A stretch of DNA of 36,903 nt from Niveispirillum sp. (lineage in GTDB: Bacteria; Pseudomonadota; Alphaproteobacteria; Azospirillales; Azospirillaceae): NCBI RefSeq assembly GCF_017996735.1, contig NZ_JAGOGJ010000067.1, positions 1 through 36,903 on the forward strand, in the 5' to 3' direction. The notes beneath the pieces are model-generated. The model had not been told where the DNA came from. It did no database searches and was given only the letters and a program-made list of their open reading frames with translations. This document shows, piece by piece, positions 30,102 through 36,903 of this stretch; the first letter of the stretch is position 1, and each line of letters opens with the position of its first letter. A program made the translations under genes and the position numbers.

Positions 30102-31130
30102 ATGGCTTCCCCCGCCCCGTCGCGGCCCCTGGCCGTCATTTTCGGCGCCCCCGATCCGGTTCTGAACGGCGATCAGAAGGCATTCTATCGCGATGCCAAC
30201 CCGCTGGGCCTGATCCTGTTCAAGCGGAACTGCGAAAGCCCCGATCAGGTCCGGCGCCTGTGCGATGATTTCCGCAATGCCGTGGGCCGCGAAGACGCCC
30301 CCATCCTGATCGATTTCGAAGGCGGCGAACATCAGCGGATGGAACCGCCCGTCTGGCCGGCCTTCCCTGCCCCTGCCGCCTTTGGCCGTCTTTATGCCAG
30401 GGATGCGCTGGCCGGCTTACGCGCCACCCGCCTGAACGGGGCTGCCATCGGCACCTTGCTGCGTCAGCACGGGGTGACGGTGGATTGCGCGCCGCTGGCC
30501 GATGTGCCCGTCGCCGGGGCCGATCCCGTGATCGGCGAACGTGCCTTTGGCAGCGACCCGGAGGTGGTGACCGTGCTGGCCCGCGCCTTCATGGATGGCA
30601 TGGCGTCGGTCGGTGTCACGCCGATCATCAAGCATATTCCCGGTCATGGCCGCGCGCTTGTGGACAGCCACAAGGACCGGCCCTTTGTCGATACCGACCT
30701 GGCGGAGCTGGACCGCACGGATTTCCTGCCCTTTGCCCGCCTGAACCGCACCGCGCCCTGGGCCATGGTCGCCCATGTCGTCTATACCGGCGTGGATGCA
30801 CAGAACCCGGCCACCATTTCCAAGGATGCGGTTCAGATACTGATCCGCGACCGGATCGGCTTTGATGGCGTCCTGATCTCCGACTGCATTTATATGGAAA
30901 GCCTGGGCGGGACCCTGGCCGAGCGGGCCGCCGCCGTGCAGGGTGCCGGCGTCGACATCGTCCTGTCCAGCCATGGCGACGTCGATGAATGGACCCCCAT
31001 TGCCGCTGCCGTGAAGCCCCTGACCGACGCGGCAGCCGCCCGCCTGGCCCGCCCTCTGCCGCCCGCCGGGGCCATGGTGGATGTGGCGGCGACGTTGGAA
31101 GAAATCACCGGCTTGCTGGCCCTGACGTGA
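30102..31130 (+). CDS. NagZ-like glycoside hydrolase family 3 protein (beta-N-acetylhexosaminidase-like)
   Basis: 342 residues, single-domain GH3 of NagZ length. It begins with the usual layout, AVIFGAPDP then NPLGLILFKRNCESPDQVRR, so the ATG at 30102 is preferred to one at 29949. The conserved active-site loop KHIPGHGRALVDSHKD is present: Lys177-His178, and the Asp188-Ser189-His190 triad typical of NagZ acid/base catalysis. The nucleophile region reads VLISDCIYMESL with Asp261, where standard NagZ has SDDLSM; the early block reads IDFEGGEHQRM where IDQEGGR is usual. NagZ removes beta-1,4-linked GlcNAc from muropeptides in the cytoplasm. The departures from consensus and its position beside an importer, not beside scpA/scpB, suggest a paralogue with shifted specificity. 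No signal peptide is present, so it would act on imported substrate. Confidence 0.88.
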   Translation: MASPAPSRPLAVIFGAPDPVLNGDQKAFYRDANPLGLILFKRNCESPDQVRRLCDDFRNAVGREDAPILIDFEGGEHQRMEPPVWPAFPAPAAFGRLYARDALAGLRATRLNGAAIGTLLRQHGVTVDCAPLADVPVAGADPVIGERAFGSDPEVVTVLARAFMDGMASVGVTPIIKHIPGHGRALVDSHKDRPFVDTDLAELDRTDFLPFARLNRTAPWAMVAHVVYTGVDAQNPATISKDAVQILIRDRIGFDGVLISDCIYMESLGGTLAERAAAVQGAGVDIVLSSHGDVDEWTPIAAAVKPLTDAAAARLARPLPPAGAMVDVAATLEEITGLLALT

Positions 31131-31143
31131 TGTGAACGTACAT

Positions 31144-31175
31144 ATGGACGGATTGCCGGGTAACAATCCGTCCAT
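31144..31175. terminator. 12-bp perfect hairpin between the GH3 gene and the importer operon
   Basis: ATGGACGGATTG (31144-31155) and CAATCCGTCCAT (31164-31175) are exact reverse complements with an eight-base loop, 13 bases after the GH3 stop codon. The following bases (TTGCAGC) are a poor T tract, so it is a weak terminator or an attenuator ahead of the binding-protein gene. Confidence 0.5.
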
Positions 31176-31322
31176 TTGCAGCAAAAACCCCGCCGATAAT
31201 GGCGGTGAACAACGAAATCAACGAAGTTGAGTGTAGCCCTGCCGGGTATGTCTGCCCGACAGTCGTGCAAACGGAACAGGCCCGAAACAAGGGGGCCGGC
31301 CGGGACAACAGGGGTCAACGGG

Positions 31323-33029
31323 ATGAAGTTTTTCCGCAACCTTGCCGCCATCGCGGCGCTGCTGCCGGCAACGGTGGGCGCGAATGTGGCGGGGACAACA
31401 GAGGCGATGGCCCAGGCCGCCCCGCTGGACAACCCGTCCACGCTGACGGTCGTGGCCAATTTCTCCACAGGCTGGGTGCGTAACTTCAACCCCTACAACG
31501 AAACCACGCGGCTCTACAGCGCGCGGGAATTCGCCTACGAACCCCTGATCATCTTCAACACCCTGCATAATGGCCGCCCGCATTACCGGCTGGCGACGGG
31601 GTATGATTTCTCCAAGGACCTGTTGAAGCTGACCTTCACCCTGCGTGAAGGTGTGCTCTGGTCCGATGGACAGCCCTTCACCGCGCAGGACGTCGTCTTC
31701 ACCTATGAGATGTTCAAGCGCTTCAAGGCGCTGGACACGCTGGACATCTGGGAACGGCTGGCCGCCGTCGAGGCGCCGGACGCCCATACCGTCATCTTCA
31801 CGCTGAAGCGCGTGAACGCCAACAGCCTCTATGAACTCGCCCGCATCCCGGTGGTGCCCAGGCATGTCTGGTCGAAGGTGGTGGACCCCGTCACCTTCAC
31901 CAATCCCGATCCCGTGGGCACCGGCCCGATGACGGAGGTGCGGCGCTTCACCAACCAGCTTTATGTTCAATGCCGGAACCCGCATTACTGGGACGCCGCC
32001 AGCCTGAAGGTTGATTGCCTGTCCTTCCCGCAGATCGGCAATAACGAACAGCTTCTGGCCGCCGCCCGCAATGGCAAGCTGGACTGGTTCGGCGCCTTCA
32101 TGCCGGATATTGAGCGCACCTATGTTGCCGCCGATCCGGTCCATCACCGTTACTGGTTCCCGCCCGGCGGTACAGTGGCCGTGAATTTCAATTTCGACAG
32201 CCCGAACCCCGGCAACCGTGCGGCCTTCCGCAACGTGAATTTCCGCCGGGCCGTCAGCATGGCCATGGACCGCCGCGCCATCGTGGATATCGCGGGCTAT
32301 GGCTATCCCATCGTGAACGAATATGCCTCCGGCCTGGGCCGTCTTTATCAGGATTGGGTGAACCAGGACGCCGAACGCCAATTCGGCAGGTACGCCAAGT
32401 ATGACAAGGATGGTGCCCGCGCCCTGCTGGCCGAAAGCGGCTTCCGCGACGTGGATGGCGATGGCTATGTCGATAATCCCGATGGCAAGCCCATCCGCTT
32501 TGACATCCTGGCGCCCAATGGCTGGACCGACTGGGTGAACACCACCCAGCTTGTCGTCGAAGGGTTGAACGCCATCGGCATCAATGTCCGCGTCTCCACA
32601 CCCGAACCGGCAAGCTGGGCGCAGAAGCTGATCCAGGGCGATTATGACATGGCCATCAATGGCTATTTCACGGGCGAGACGCCGCACCGTTCCTACGATA
32701 CCGGCTTCCATTCCCGCTTTTCCGGCAAGACGCGGACGGCACCGACGCGGTTCAACAATCCGGAACTGAACGCGGCCCTGGACGCATTTGTGGCCACCAT
32801 CGACCCGGATGAACAGCGCCGGTCCATGGACAAGGTGCAGATGATCCTGGCCGCCAACACGCCCTATGTGCCGCTGTTCAGCAATCCGATCTGGTACGAA
32901 TACAACACCAAACGTTTCAAGGGCTGGTTCAACGCCGATAATCCGGTGGCCCGGCCCGATGTGTTCGACGGCACGCCGGAACGGCTGCTGCATCTGCTGG
33001 CGCTGGAGCCGGTGAATGGCGGCGGCTGA
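31323..33029 (+). CDS. ABC transporter substrate-binding protein, peptide/oligosaccharide family 5
   Basis: 568 residues. Signal peptide MKFFRNLAAIAALLPATVGA then NVAGTTEAMA, probably cut at AMA-QA (residue 31). The SBP_bac_5 signature is clear: YDFSKDLLKLTFTLREGVLW followed by SDGQPFTAQDVVFTYE, then VNFRRAVSMAMDRRAIVDIA. Family members deliver oligopeptides, nickel or, in several lineages, cello- or other oligosaccharides and murein peptides to Dpp/Opp-type permeases. Opening residues of the mature protein, FSTGWVRNFNPYNETTRLY, with other aromatic clusters (WFNADNP, YWFPPGG) would suit a sugar-containing ligand, but this is only suggestive. It is first of five importer genes; a hairpin separates it from the permease genes, as often happens where the binding protein must be made in excess. 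Confidence 0.93.
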   Translation: MKFFRNLAAIAALLPATVGANVAGTTEAMAQAAPLDNPSTLTVVANFSTGWVRNFNPYNETTRLYSAREFAYEPLIIFNTLHNGRPHYRLATGYDFSKDLLKLTFTLREGVLWSDGQPFTAQDVVFTYEMFKRFKALDTLDIWERLAAVEAPDAHTVIFTLKRVNANSLYELARIPVVPRHVWSKVVDPVTFTNPDPVGTGPMTEVRRFTNQLYVQCRNPHYWDAASLKVDCLSFPQIGNNEQLLAAARNGKLDWFGAFMPDIERTYVAADPVHHRYWFPPGGTVAVNFNFDSPNPGNRAAFRNVNFRRAVSMAMDRRAIVDIAGYGYPIVNEYASGLGRLYQDWVNQDAERQFGRYAKYDKDGARALLAESGFRDVDGDGYVDNPDGKPIRFDILAPNGWTDWVNTTQLVVEGLNAIGINVRVSTPEPASWAQKLIQGDYDMAINGYFTGETPHRSYDTGFHSRFSGKTRTAPTRFNNPELNAALDAFVATIDPDEQRRSMDKVQMILAANTPYVPLFSNPIWYEYNTKRFKGWFNADNPVARPDVFDGTPERLLHLLALEPVNGGG

Positions 33030-33035
33030 TCCATA

Positions 33036-33051
33036 GGGGCCGCCCGGCCCC
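33036..33051 (+). promoter_or_regulatory. Intercistronic hairpin after the binding-protein gene
   Basis: GGGGCC (33036-33041) pairs with GGCCCC (33046-33051) around GCCC, seven bases after the binding-protein stop. No T tract. Such hairpins often protect the upstream message from 3' exonucleases and so favour binding-protein output over permease output. Confidence 0.45.
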
Positions 33052-33110
33052 CCATCGAACCCCTTACATCCGTTTTCCTTCAGATCTTCGGTTTCGGGAG
33101 AGGACCCCCC

Positions 33111-34088
33111 ATGGCCTTCCTTCTCCGCCGGGTCGGATTCTATGTCGCCGCCTTTATTGTCGCCGCGACGTTCAATTTCCTGATCCCGCGCCTGATGCCC
33201 GGTAATCCGGTCGACATCATGTTCGCCCAGGCGGGCGGCACCCTGCCGCCGGAAGCCCTGGCCGCGCTGAAGGAGACCTTCGGCTTCATCGACCAGCCCT
33301 GGCCGGCGCAGTTCGTCACCTACCTGAAAAGCGTCTTCACCTGGGACCTGGGCCTGTCGGTGAAGTTCCACCCGCTGACGGTGAACGAGGTGCTGCTGCG
33401 GGCCCTGCCCTGGACCTTGATGCTGGTCCTGACCTCCTCGCTGATCGCCTTTGCCATCGGGTCCCTGGCCGGCATCCTGGCCGCCTGGCGGCGCGGCGGG
33501 TCATTCGACAGTATCGGCGCCCCCATCGCCCTGATGATGCAGGCCATGCCGCCGCTGGTGACCTCGCTGCTGGCCTTGTTCCTGTTCGCCATCTACTGGC
33601 CGGTCTTCCCGACAGGATACGCGTATGAGCCGGAGATCGATCCCGGCTTCACCCTGGAATTCTTCTGCTCCATCTTCAAGCACGCCTTCCTGCCCATCGT
33701 CACCATGGCCCTGGCCCAGGTCGGCGGCTACCTGATCACCATGCGCAACAGCATGATCAACCTGCTGGGCGAGGATTATATCGTGCTGGGCACGGCCAAG
33801 GGCCTGTCCGACAGCCGCCTGCGCATGGCCTATGCCGCCCGCAACGCCCTGCTGCCCACGGTCACCAGCTTTGCCATGACCCTGGGCGCGTCGTTCGGCG
33901 GGGCGCTGGTGACGGAGGTGGTCTTCAACTATCCGGGCCTGGGCTACACCCTGTTCCAGGGGATCACGGCGCGCGATTACCCGCTGATCCAGGGTCAGTT
34001 GCTGATCATGACGCTGGCCATGCTGACGGCCAATTTTATCGCCGACGTGCTTTACGTCGCCCTCGACCCCCGTCTGCGGAAGGGCTGA
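33111..34088 (+). CDS. ABC transporter permease, DppB/OppB type
   Basis: 325 residues after GGAGAGGACCCCCC. Family start MAFLLRRVGFYVAAFIVAAT then FNFLIPRLMPGNPVD, with the conserved PGNP turn after the first helix, an extracytoplasmic segment (residues 40-95), and five further helices. The EAA loop IVLGTAKGLSDSRLRMAYAA precedes RNALLPTV, the coupling-helix region that contacts an ATPase subunit. Near the end VVFNYPGLGYTLFQGITARD is the usual DppB signature. One extracytoplasmic loop (FCSIFKHAF preceded by PVFPTGYAYEPEIDPG) is a little longer than in the E. coli proteins. Three bases separate it from the next permease gene. Confidence 0.95.
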   Translation: MAFLLRRVGFYVAAFIVAATFNFLIPRLMPGNPVDIMFAQAGGTLPPEALAALKETFGFIDQPWPAQFVTYLKSVFTWDLGLSVKFHPLTVNEVLLRALPWTLMLVLTSSLIAFAIGSLAGILAAWRRGGSFDSIGAPIALMMQAMPPLVTSLLALFLFAIYWPVFPTGYAYEPEIDPGFTLEFFCSIFKHAFLPIVTMALAQVGGYLITMRNSMINLLGEDYIVLGTAKGLSDSRLRMAYAARNALLPTVTSFAMTLGASFGGALVTEVVFNYPGLGYTLFQGITARDYPLIQGQLLIMTLAMLTANFIADVLYVALDPRLRKG

Positions 34089-34091
34089 TCC

Positions 34092-34994
34092 ATGCGCGGC
34101 CTGCTTAAAACCCTGCTCGCCAACCGGAAGGCCGCCATCGGCGCCGCCATCGTGGCCCTGTTCATCCTGGTGGCGCTGGCCGCCCCCCTGGTGGCGCCGT
34201 TCGACATCAACCAGCGTGTGGCCAGCCCGCATGAGGCGCCCAGCGCCGAACATGTGATGGGCGCCACCCGCATGGGCCGCGATGTCCTGTCCCAGACCAT
34301 CCATGGCACACAGACCAGCCTGATCGTCGGCTTTGCCGCCGGGCTGCTGGTGACCGTGCTGGGCACCGCCATCGGCGTCACCGCCGGCTATTTCGGCGGC
34401 AAGGTGGATGAGGTGCTGAACCTGTTCACCAACATCTCCCTGGTCATCCCCAACCTGCCCTTGATGCTGGTGCTGGCCGCCTTCATCGGACAGACGGGGC
34501 CGTTCGTGATTGCCCTGATCATCGGCTTGACCAGCTGGGGATGGGGGGCGCGCGTCACCCGCGCCCAGACCCTGTCCCTGCGCCAGCGTGATTACATCCT
34601 GGCGGCGGAGATGCTGGGTGAACCCGCCTGGCGCATCATCACCTTCGAATTGCTGCCCAACCTGATCTCCATCATCGGCTTCAACTTCATCGGCTCCGTG
34701 CTTTATTCGGTGATCACGGAGGCGACGATGGAGTTTCTGGGCCTGGGTGACCCGATGGTCGTGTCCTGGGGCACCATGCTCTATCACGCGCAATCCACAT
34801 CGGCCCTGCAGGTGGGGGCGTGGTGGGAAATGGCGGCACCCTGTCTGGCGCTGGTGATCTTCGGGTCGGGCCTGTCGCTGATCAATTTCGCGGTGGATGA
34901 AATCGCCAACCCGCGCCTGCGCACCCTGCGGGTGCCGGCCAAGGTGCTGGCGGCCCTGACCAACCCCACCTCCAACCAAGGGGGCCGGGCATGA
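34092..34994 (+). CDS. ABC transporter permease, DppC/OppC type
   Basis: 300 residues. Begins MRGLLKTLLANRKAAIGAAI (basic cytoplasmic N-terminus, then helix 1), followed by the DppC-type segment HVMGATRMGRDVLSQTIHGT with the conserved G-T-D/M-x-x-G-R-D pattern. The EAA loop is LRQRDYILAAEMLGEPAWRI then ITFELLPN. It pairs with the preceding permease to form the channel. The usual N-terminal OppC extension is short. Its stop overlaps the start of the first ATPase gene as ATGA (34991-34994). Confidence 0.95.
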   Translation: MRGLLKTLLANRKAAIGAAIVALFILVALAAPLVAPFDINQRVASPHEAPSAEHVMGATRMGRDVLSQTIHGTQTSLIVGFAAGLLVTVLGTAIGVTAGYFGGKVDEVLNLFTNISLVIPNLPLMLVLAAFIGQTGPFVIALIIGLTSWGWGARVTRAQTLSLRQRDYILAAEMLGEPAWRIITFELLPNLISIIGFNFIGSVLYSVITEATMEFLGLGDPMVVSWGTMLYHAQSTSALQVGAWWEMAAPCLALVIFGSGLSLINFAVDEIANPRLRTLRVPAKVLAALTNPTSNQGGRA

Positions 34995-35818
34995 CCGAAC
35001 CCATCCTGTCCGTGCGCGATCTGTGCGTCGATTACGCCACACCGAACGGCCTGTCCCGCGCCGTCAAAAACGTCACTTTCGACATTGCTGCCGGTGAAGT
35101 GCTTGGTCTGGCTGGAGAATCCGGTTCCGGCAAAAGCACCGTCGCCTTCGCCATCGCCCGCCTTCACCGGCCGCCGGCCTTCATCACGGGCGGGTCGATC
35201 ACGCTTGCCGGCACCGATGTCCTGGCCCTGAATGACCGGGAATTGCGGGCCTGGCGCTGGCGCGACCTGTCGGTCGTCCTGCAATCGGCCATGAATGCGC
35301 TGAACCCCGTCCTGCGCGTTTCGGCGCAGTTCGCCGACATGTTCAAGGCGCACGGGGTATCGCGGAAGGCCGATATCCGCGCCCGTACCGCCGACCTGCT
35401 GCAGATGGTCGGCATCAAGCCCGACCGCATGGATGATTACCCGCATCAATTCAGCGGCGGCATGCGCCAGCGCATCGTCATCGCCATGGCGCTCGCCCTG
35501 CGGCCCAAACTGGTGGTGATGGACGAACCCACCACCGCCCTTGACGTGGTGGTACAGCGGGAGCTGCTGGAGGAAGTGGCGGCGCTGCGCCACAAGCTGG
35601 GCTTCTCCGTCCTGTTCATCACCCATGACCTGGCCTTGATGAGCCAGTTCTGTGACCGGGTGGGCGTGATGCTGCGCGGGCAGTTGATCGAACTGTCGAC
35701 GCCGGCCGCCATGATCGCGGACCCGCAGCAGGATTATACGCGCCGCCTCTGGGCCTCCATCCCGCCCCTGCACCCCAGGCCCGGTGAGACGCTGGTCCGC
35801 ATGAAGGAGACGCCGTAA
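34991..35818 (+). CDS. ABC transporter ATPase, DppD/OppD type
   Basis: 275 residues. Walker A GESGSGKST, Q-loop region SVVLQSAMNALNPVLRV, signature FSGGMRQRIVIAMAL, Walker B LVVMDEPTTALDV, and the switch histidine in LFITHDLALM. The C-terminus, YTRRLWASIPPLHPRPGETL, matches the beginning of the Opp/Dpp C-terminal domain but ends before the iron-sulphur cysteines seen in some members; at about 275 residues it is shorter than E. coli DppD (about 327). Translationally coupled at both ends: ATGA with the upstream permease and TAATG with the next ATPase. Confidence 0.95.
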   Translation: MTEPILSVRDLCVDYATPNGLSRAVKNVTFDIAAGEVLGLAGESGSGKSTVAFAIARLHRPPAFITGGSITLAGTDVLALNDRELRAWRWRDLSVVLQSAMNALNPVLRVSAQFADMFKAHGVSRKADIRARTADLLQMVGIKPDRMDDYPHQFSGGMRQRIVIAMALALRPKLVVMDEPTTALDVVVQRELLEEVAALRHKLGFSVLFITHDLALMSQFCDRVGVMLRGQLIELSTPAAMIADPQQDYTRRLWASIPPLHPRPGETLVRMKETP

Positions 35819-36723
35819 TGAATGGTTTGCCGGAACTGGGCACCCGCCCCGTGCTGGAGGCGCGCGGCCTGACCATGCGCTTCGGGTCCTTCTGCGCGCT
35901 CGACAGCGCCGATTTCAGCCTTTATCCCGGCCGCGCCCTGGCGCTGGTCGGGGAAAGCGGATCGGGCAAAAGCACCTGCGCCAAGCTGCTGACCCATGTG
36001 CTGACGGCCAGCGCCGGCCATATCTTCCATGCCGGCCGCGACGTCACCAACCTGACGGGCCGCAAGGCCGTGCTGCACTATCGCTCGGCGGTGCAGATGG
36101 TGTTCCAGGACCCGTTCGCCGCACTCAATCCCGCCCACACGGTCGACCATCACCTGACCCGCCCGCTGGCCCTGCACCGGCCCGACCTGTCGGTGGCACA
36201 ACGGCGCGAGGCCGTGGCCGACCTGCTGCGCGCGGTCGATCTGGACCCCGCCATCACCTTGCGCAAGTATCCGCATGAGATGAGCGGCGGGCAGCGGCAG
36301 CGGGTGAACCTGGCCCGCGCGCTGGCCGTCAACCCGTCGGTCGTGATCGCCGATGAACCCACTTCCATGCTGGACGTGTCCATCCGCCTGTCGGTCCTGG
36401 ACACGTTCCGCGACCTGAAGCGGGAGCGCGGCATCGCCATGCTCTACATCACCCATGACATCGCCACCGCGCGCTATGTGGCCGAAGAAACCGCCGTCAT
36501 CTTTCGCGGCCGCATTGTGGAACGCGGCCCCACGGCCCAGGTGATTGACAGCCCCCGCCACCCTTATACCCGCCTGCTGCTGGCCGCCGTGCCGGAAGTG
36601 GGCAGCCCGTTCGGCGAGGGCAACAGTCTGGCCACCCTGGCAGCGCAGGTGCGCGAAAGCTGCGACGGGCCGGGGGAATTGCGGGAGGTGACGCCGGGCC
36701 ATTGGGTAAGGGCCGCCGCCTAG
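35818..36723 (+). CDS. ABC transporter ATPase, DppF/OppF type
   Basis: 301 residues starting in TAATG. Walker A GESGSGKST, Q-loop VQMVFQDPFAALNPAHTV, signature MSGGQRQRVNLARAL, Walker B VVIADEPTSMLDV, switch histidine in YITHDIATARY, and the family tail HPYTRLLLAAVPEV. It forms the nucleotide-binding heterodimer with the preceding ATPase. The final 30 residues, ending ELREVTPGHWVRAAA, match the usual DppF closing region. Last gene of the operon; base composition changes sharply right after its stop codon. Confidence 0.95.
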   Translation: MNGLPELGTRPVLEARGLTMRFGSFCALDSADFSLYPGRALALVGESGSGKSTCAKLLTHVLTASAGHIFHAGRDVTNLTGRKAVLHYRSAVQMVFQDPFAALNPAHTVDHHLTRPLALHRPDLSVAQRREAVADLLRAVDLDPAITLRKYPHEMSGGQRQRVNLARALAVNPSVVIADEPTSMLDVSIRLSVLDTFRDLKRERGIAMLYITHDIATARYVAEETAVIFRGRIVERGPTAQVIDSPRHPYTRLLLAAVPEVGSPFGEGNSLATLAAQVRESCDGPGELREVTPGHWVRAAA

Positions 36724-36903
36724 AGCGTGGGTTCGTAAAATCCCTTTCAGGTTGATAACATTTTAGATAAAATGTCCGGAAATAAAAGAGCAGCAAATAT
36801 GTATAAAGGAGGAAGAACATTTGCTGCAAGGCCAAGAGATATGTATTTTTCCTTGAATAAAAAGTTGAGATTATTTGGATTGAAGTCGATGTTGTCATAT
36901 AAG
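36724..36903. other. AT-rich tail at the right edge
   Basis: G+C falls to about 32% over 36781-36900 (38 of 120 by count), against well over 60% in the gene just before. It contains small inverted repeats, ACATTTTA/TAAAATGT (36758-36765 with 36768-36775) and GCAGCAAAT/ATTTGCTGC (36790-36798 with 36819-36827), the latter enclosing AAAGGAGGAAG, which looks like a ribosome binding site but is not followed by a usable ATG frame. Possible island or element edge, or a leader of a gene beyond the window. Confidence 0.5.

Noticed and set aside
36806..36827. AAAGGAGGAAG as the ribosome binding site of a small gene in the tail
   Set aside because: The only nearby start would be TTG at 36821 and it meets a stop after about 11 codons.
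36497..36898. Minus-strand open frame running from the AT-rich tail into the last ATPase gene
   Set aside because: It crosses from AT-rich noncoding sequence into antisense of a conserved ATPase and shows no domain.

Overview
The window is GC-rich (roughly 65% by eye) and densely coded. The gene content points to an alphaproteobacterium of the Rhodospirillales/Azospirillaceae type (an Azospirillum, Niveispirillum or Nitrospirillum relative). Grounds are the codon use, a TonB-dependent receptor of the Xanthomonas/Caulobacter-type family, the DUF1302/DUF1329/RND cassette, and AGGAGG-type ribosome binding sites. The genus is inference. No tRNA, rRNA, CRISPR array, transposase or phage gene was seen.

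Layout. (1) 1-6376: the start of a lipoprotein gene running off the left edge, ychF, an FG-GAP repeat protein, a GDSL-esterase autotransporter and, convergent to it, a small glycosyltransferase-like gene. Between the last two lies an unusual chain of perfect hairpins (5275-5434). (2) 6511-13637, minus strand: a four-gene cassette read as DUF1302 outer-membrane barrel, DUF1329 periplasmic protein, YCF48/BNR propeller and MMPL/RND pump. This looks like an envelope-spanning trafficking machine for a hydrophobic molecule. A terminator-like hairpin splits the cassette into two pairs. (3) 13966-16866: a membrane PAS-PAS-GGDEF-EAL protein with a degenerate GGDEF motif. (4) 17195-22193: a ketopantoate-reductase-like gene and a livHMGF branched-chain amino acid transporter with no binding-protein gene beside it. 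(5) 22341-25267: two tandem secreted caspase-like (C14) proteins with paralogous N-terminal domains but different C-terminal repeat modules, Sel1 repeats in the first and a YbgF/CpoB-type TPR domain in the second. (6) 25443-29858, minus strand: a TonB-dependent receptor and a membrane sensor with an unassigned cytoplasmic domain. (7) 30102-36723: a NagZ-like GH3 glycosidase followed by a complete five-gene Dpp/Opp-type ABC importer. (8) The last 180 bases turn abruptly AT-rich.

How the genes may work together. The GH3 enzyme plus peptide-family importer suggests uptake and trimming of a glycan or muropeptide, and the nearby TonB receptor could supply outer-membrane entry (inference). The two caspase-like proteins with repeat modules of envelope type are the least conventional genes here. 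A loosely shared GTTAC-N8/9-CCCC element lies upstream of all three outer-membrane barrel genes. It is a post hoc observation that needs a genome-wide test.
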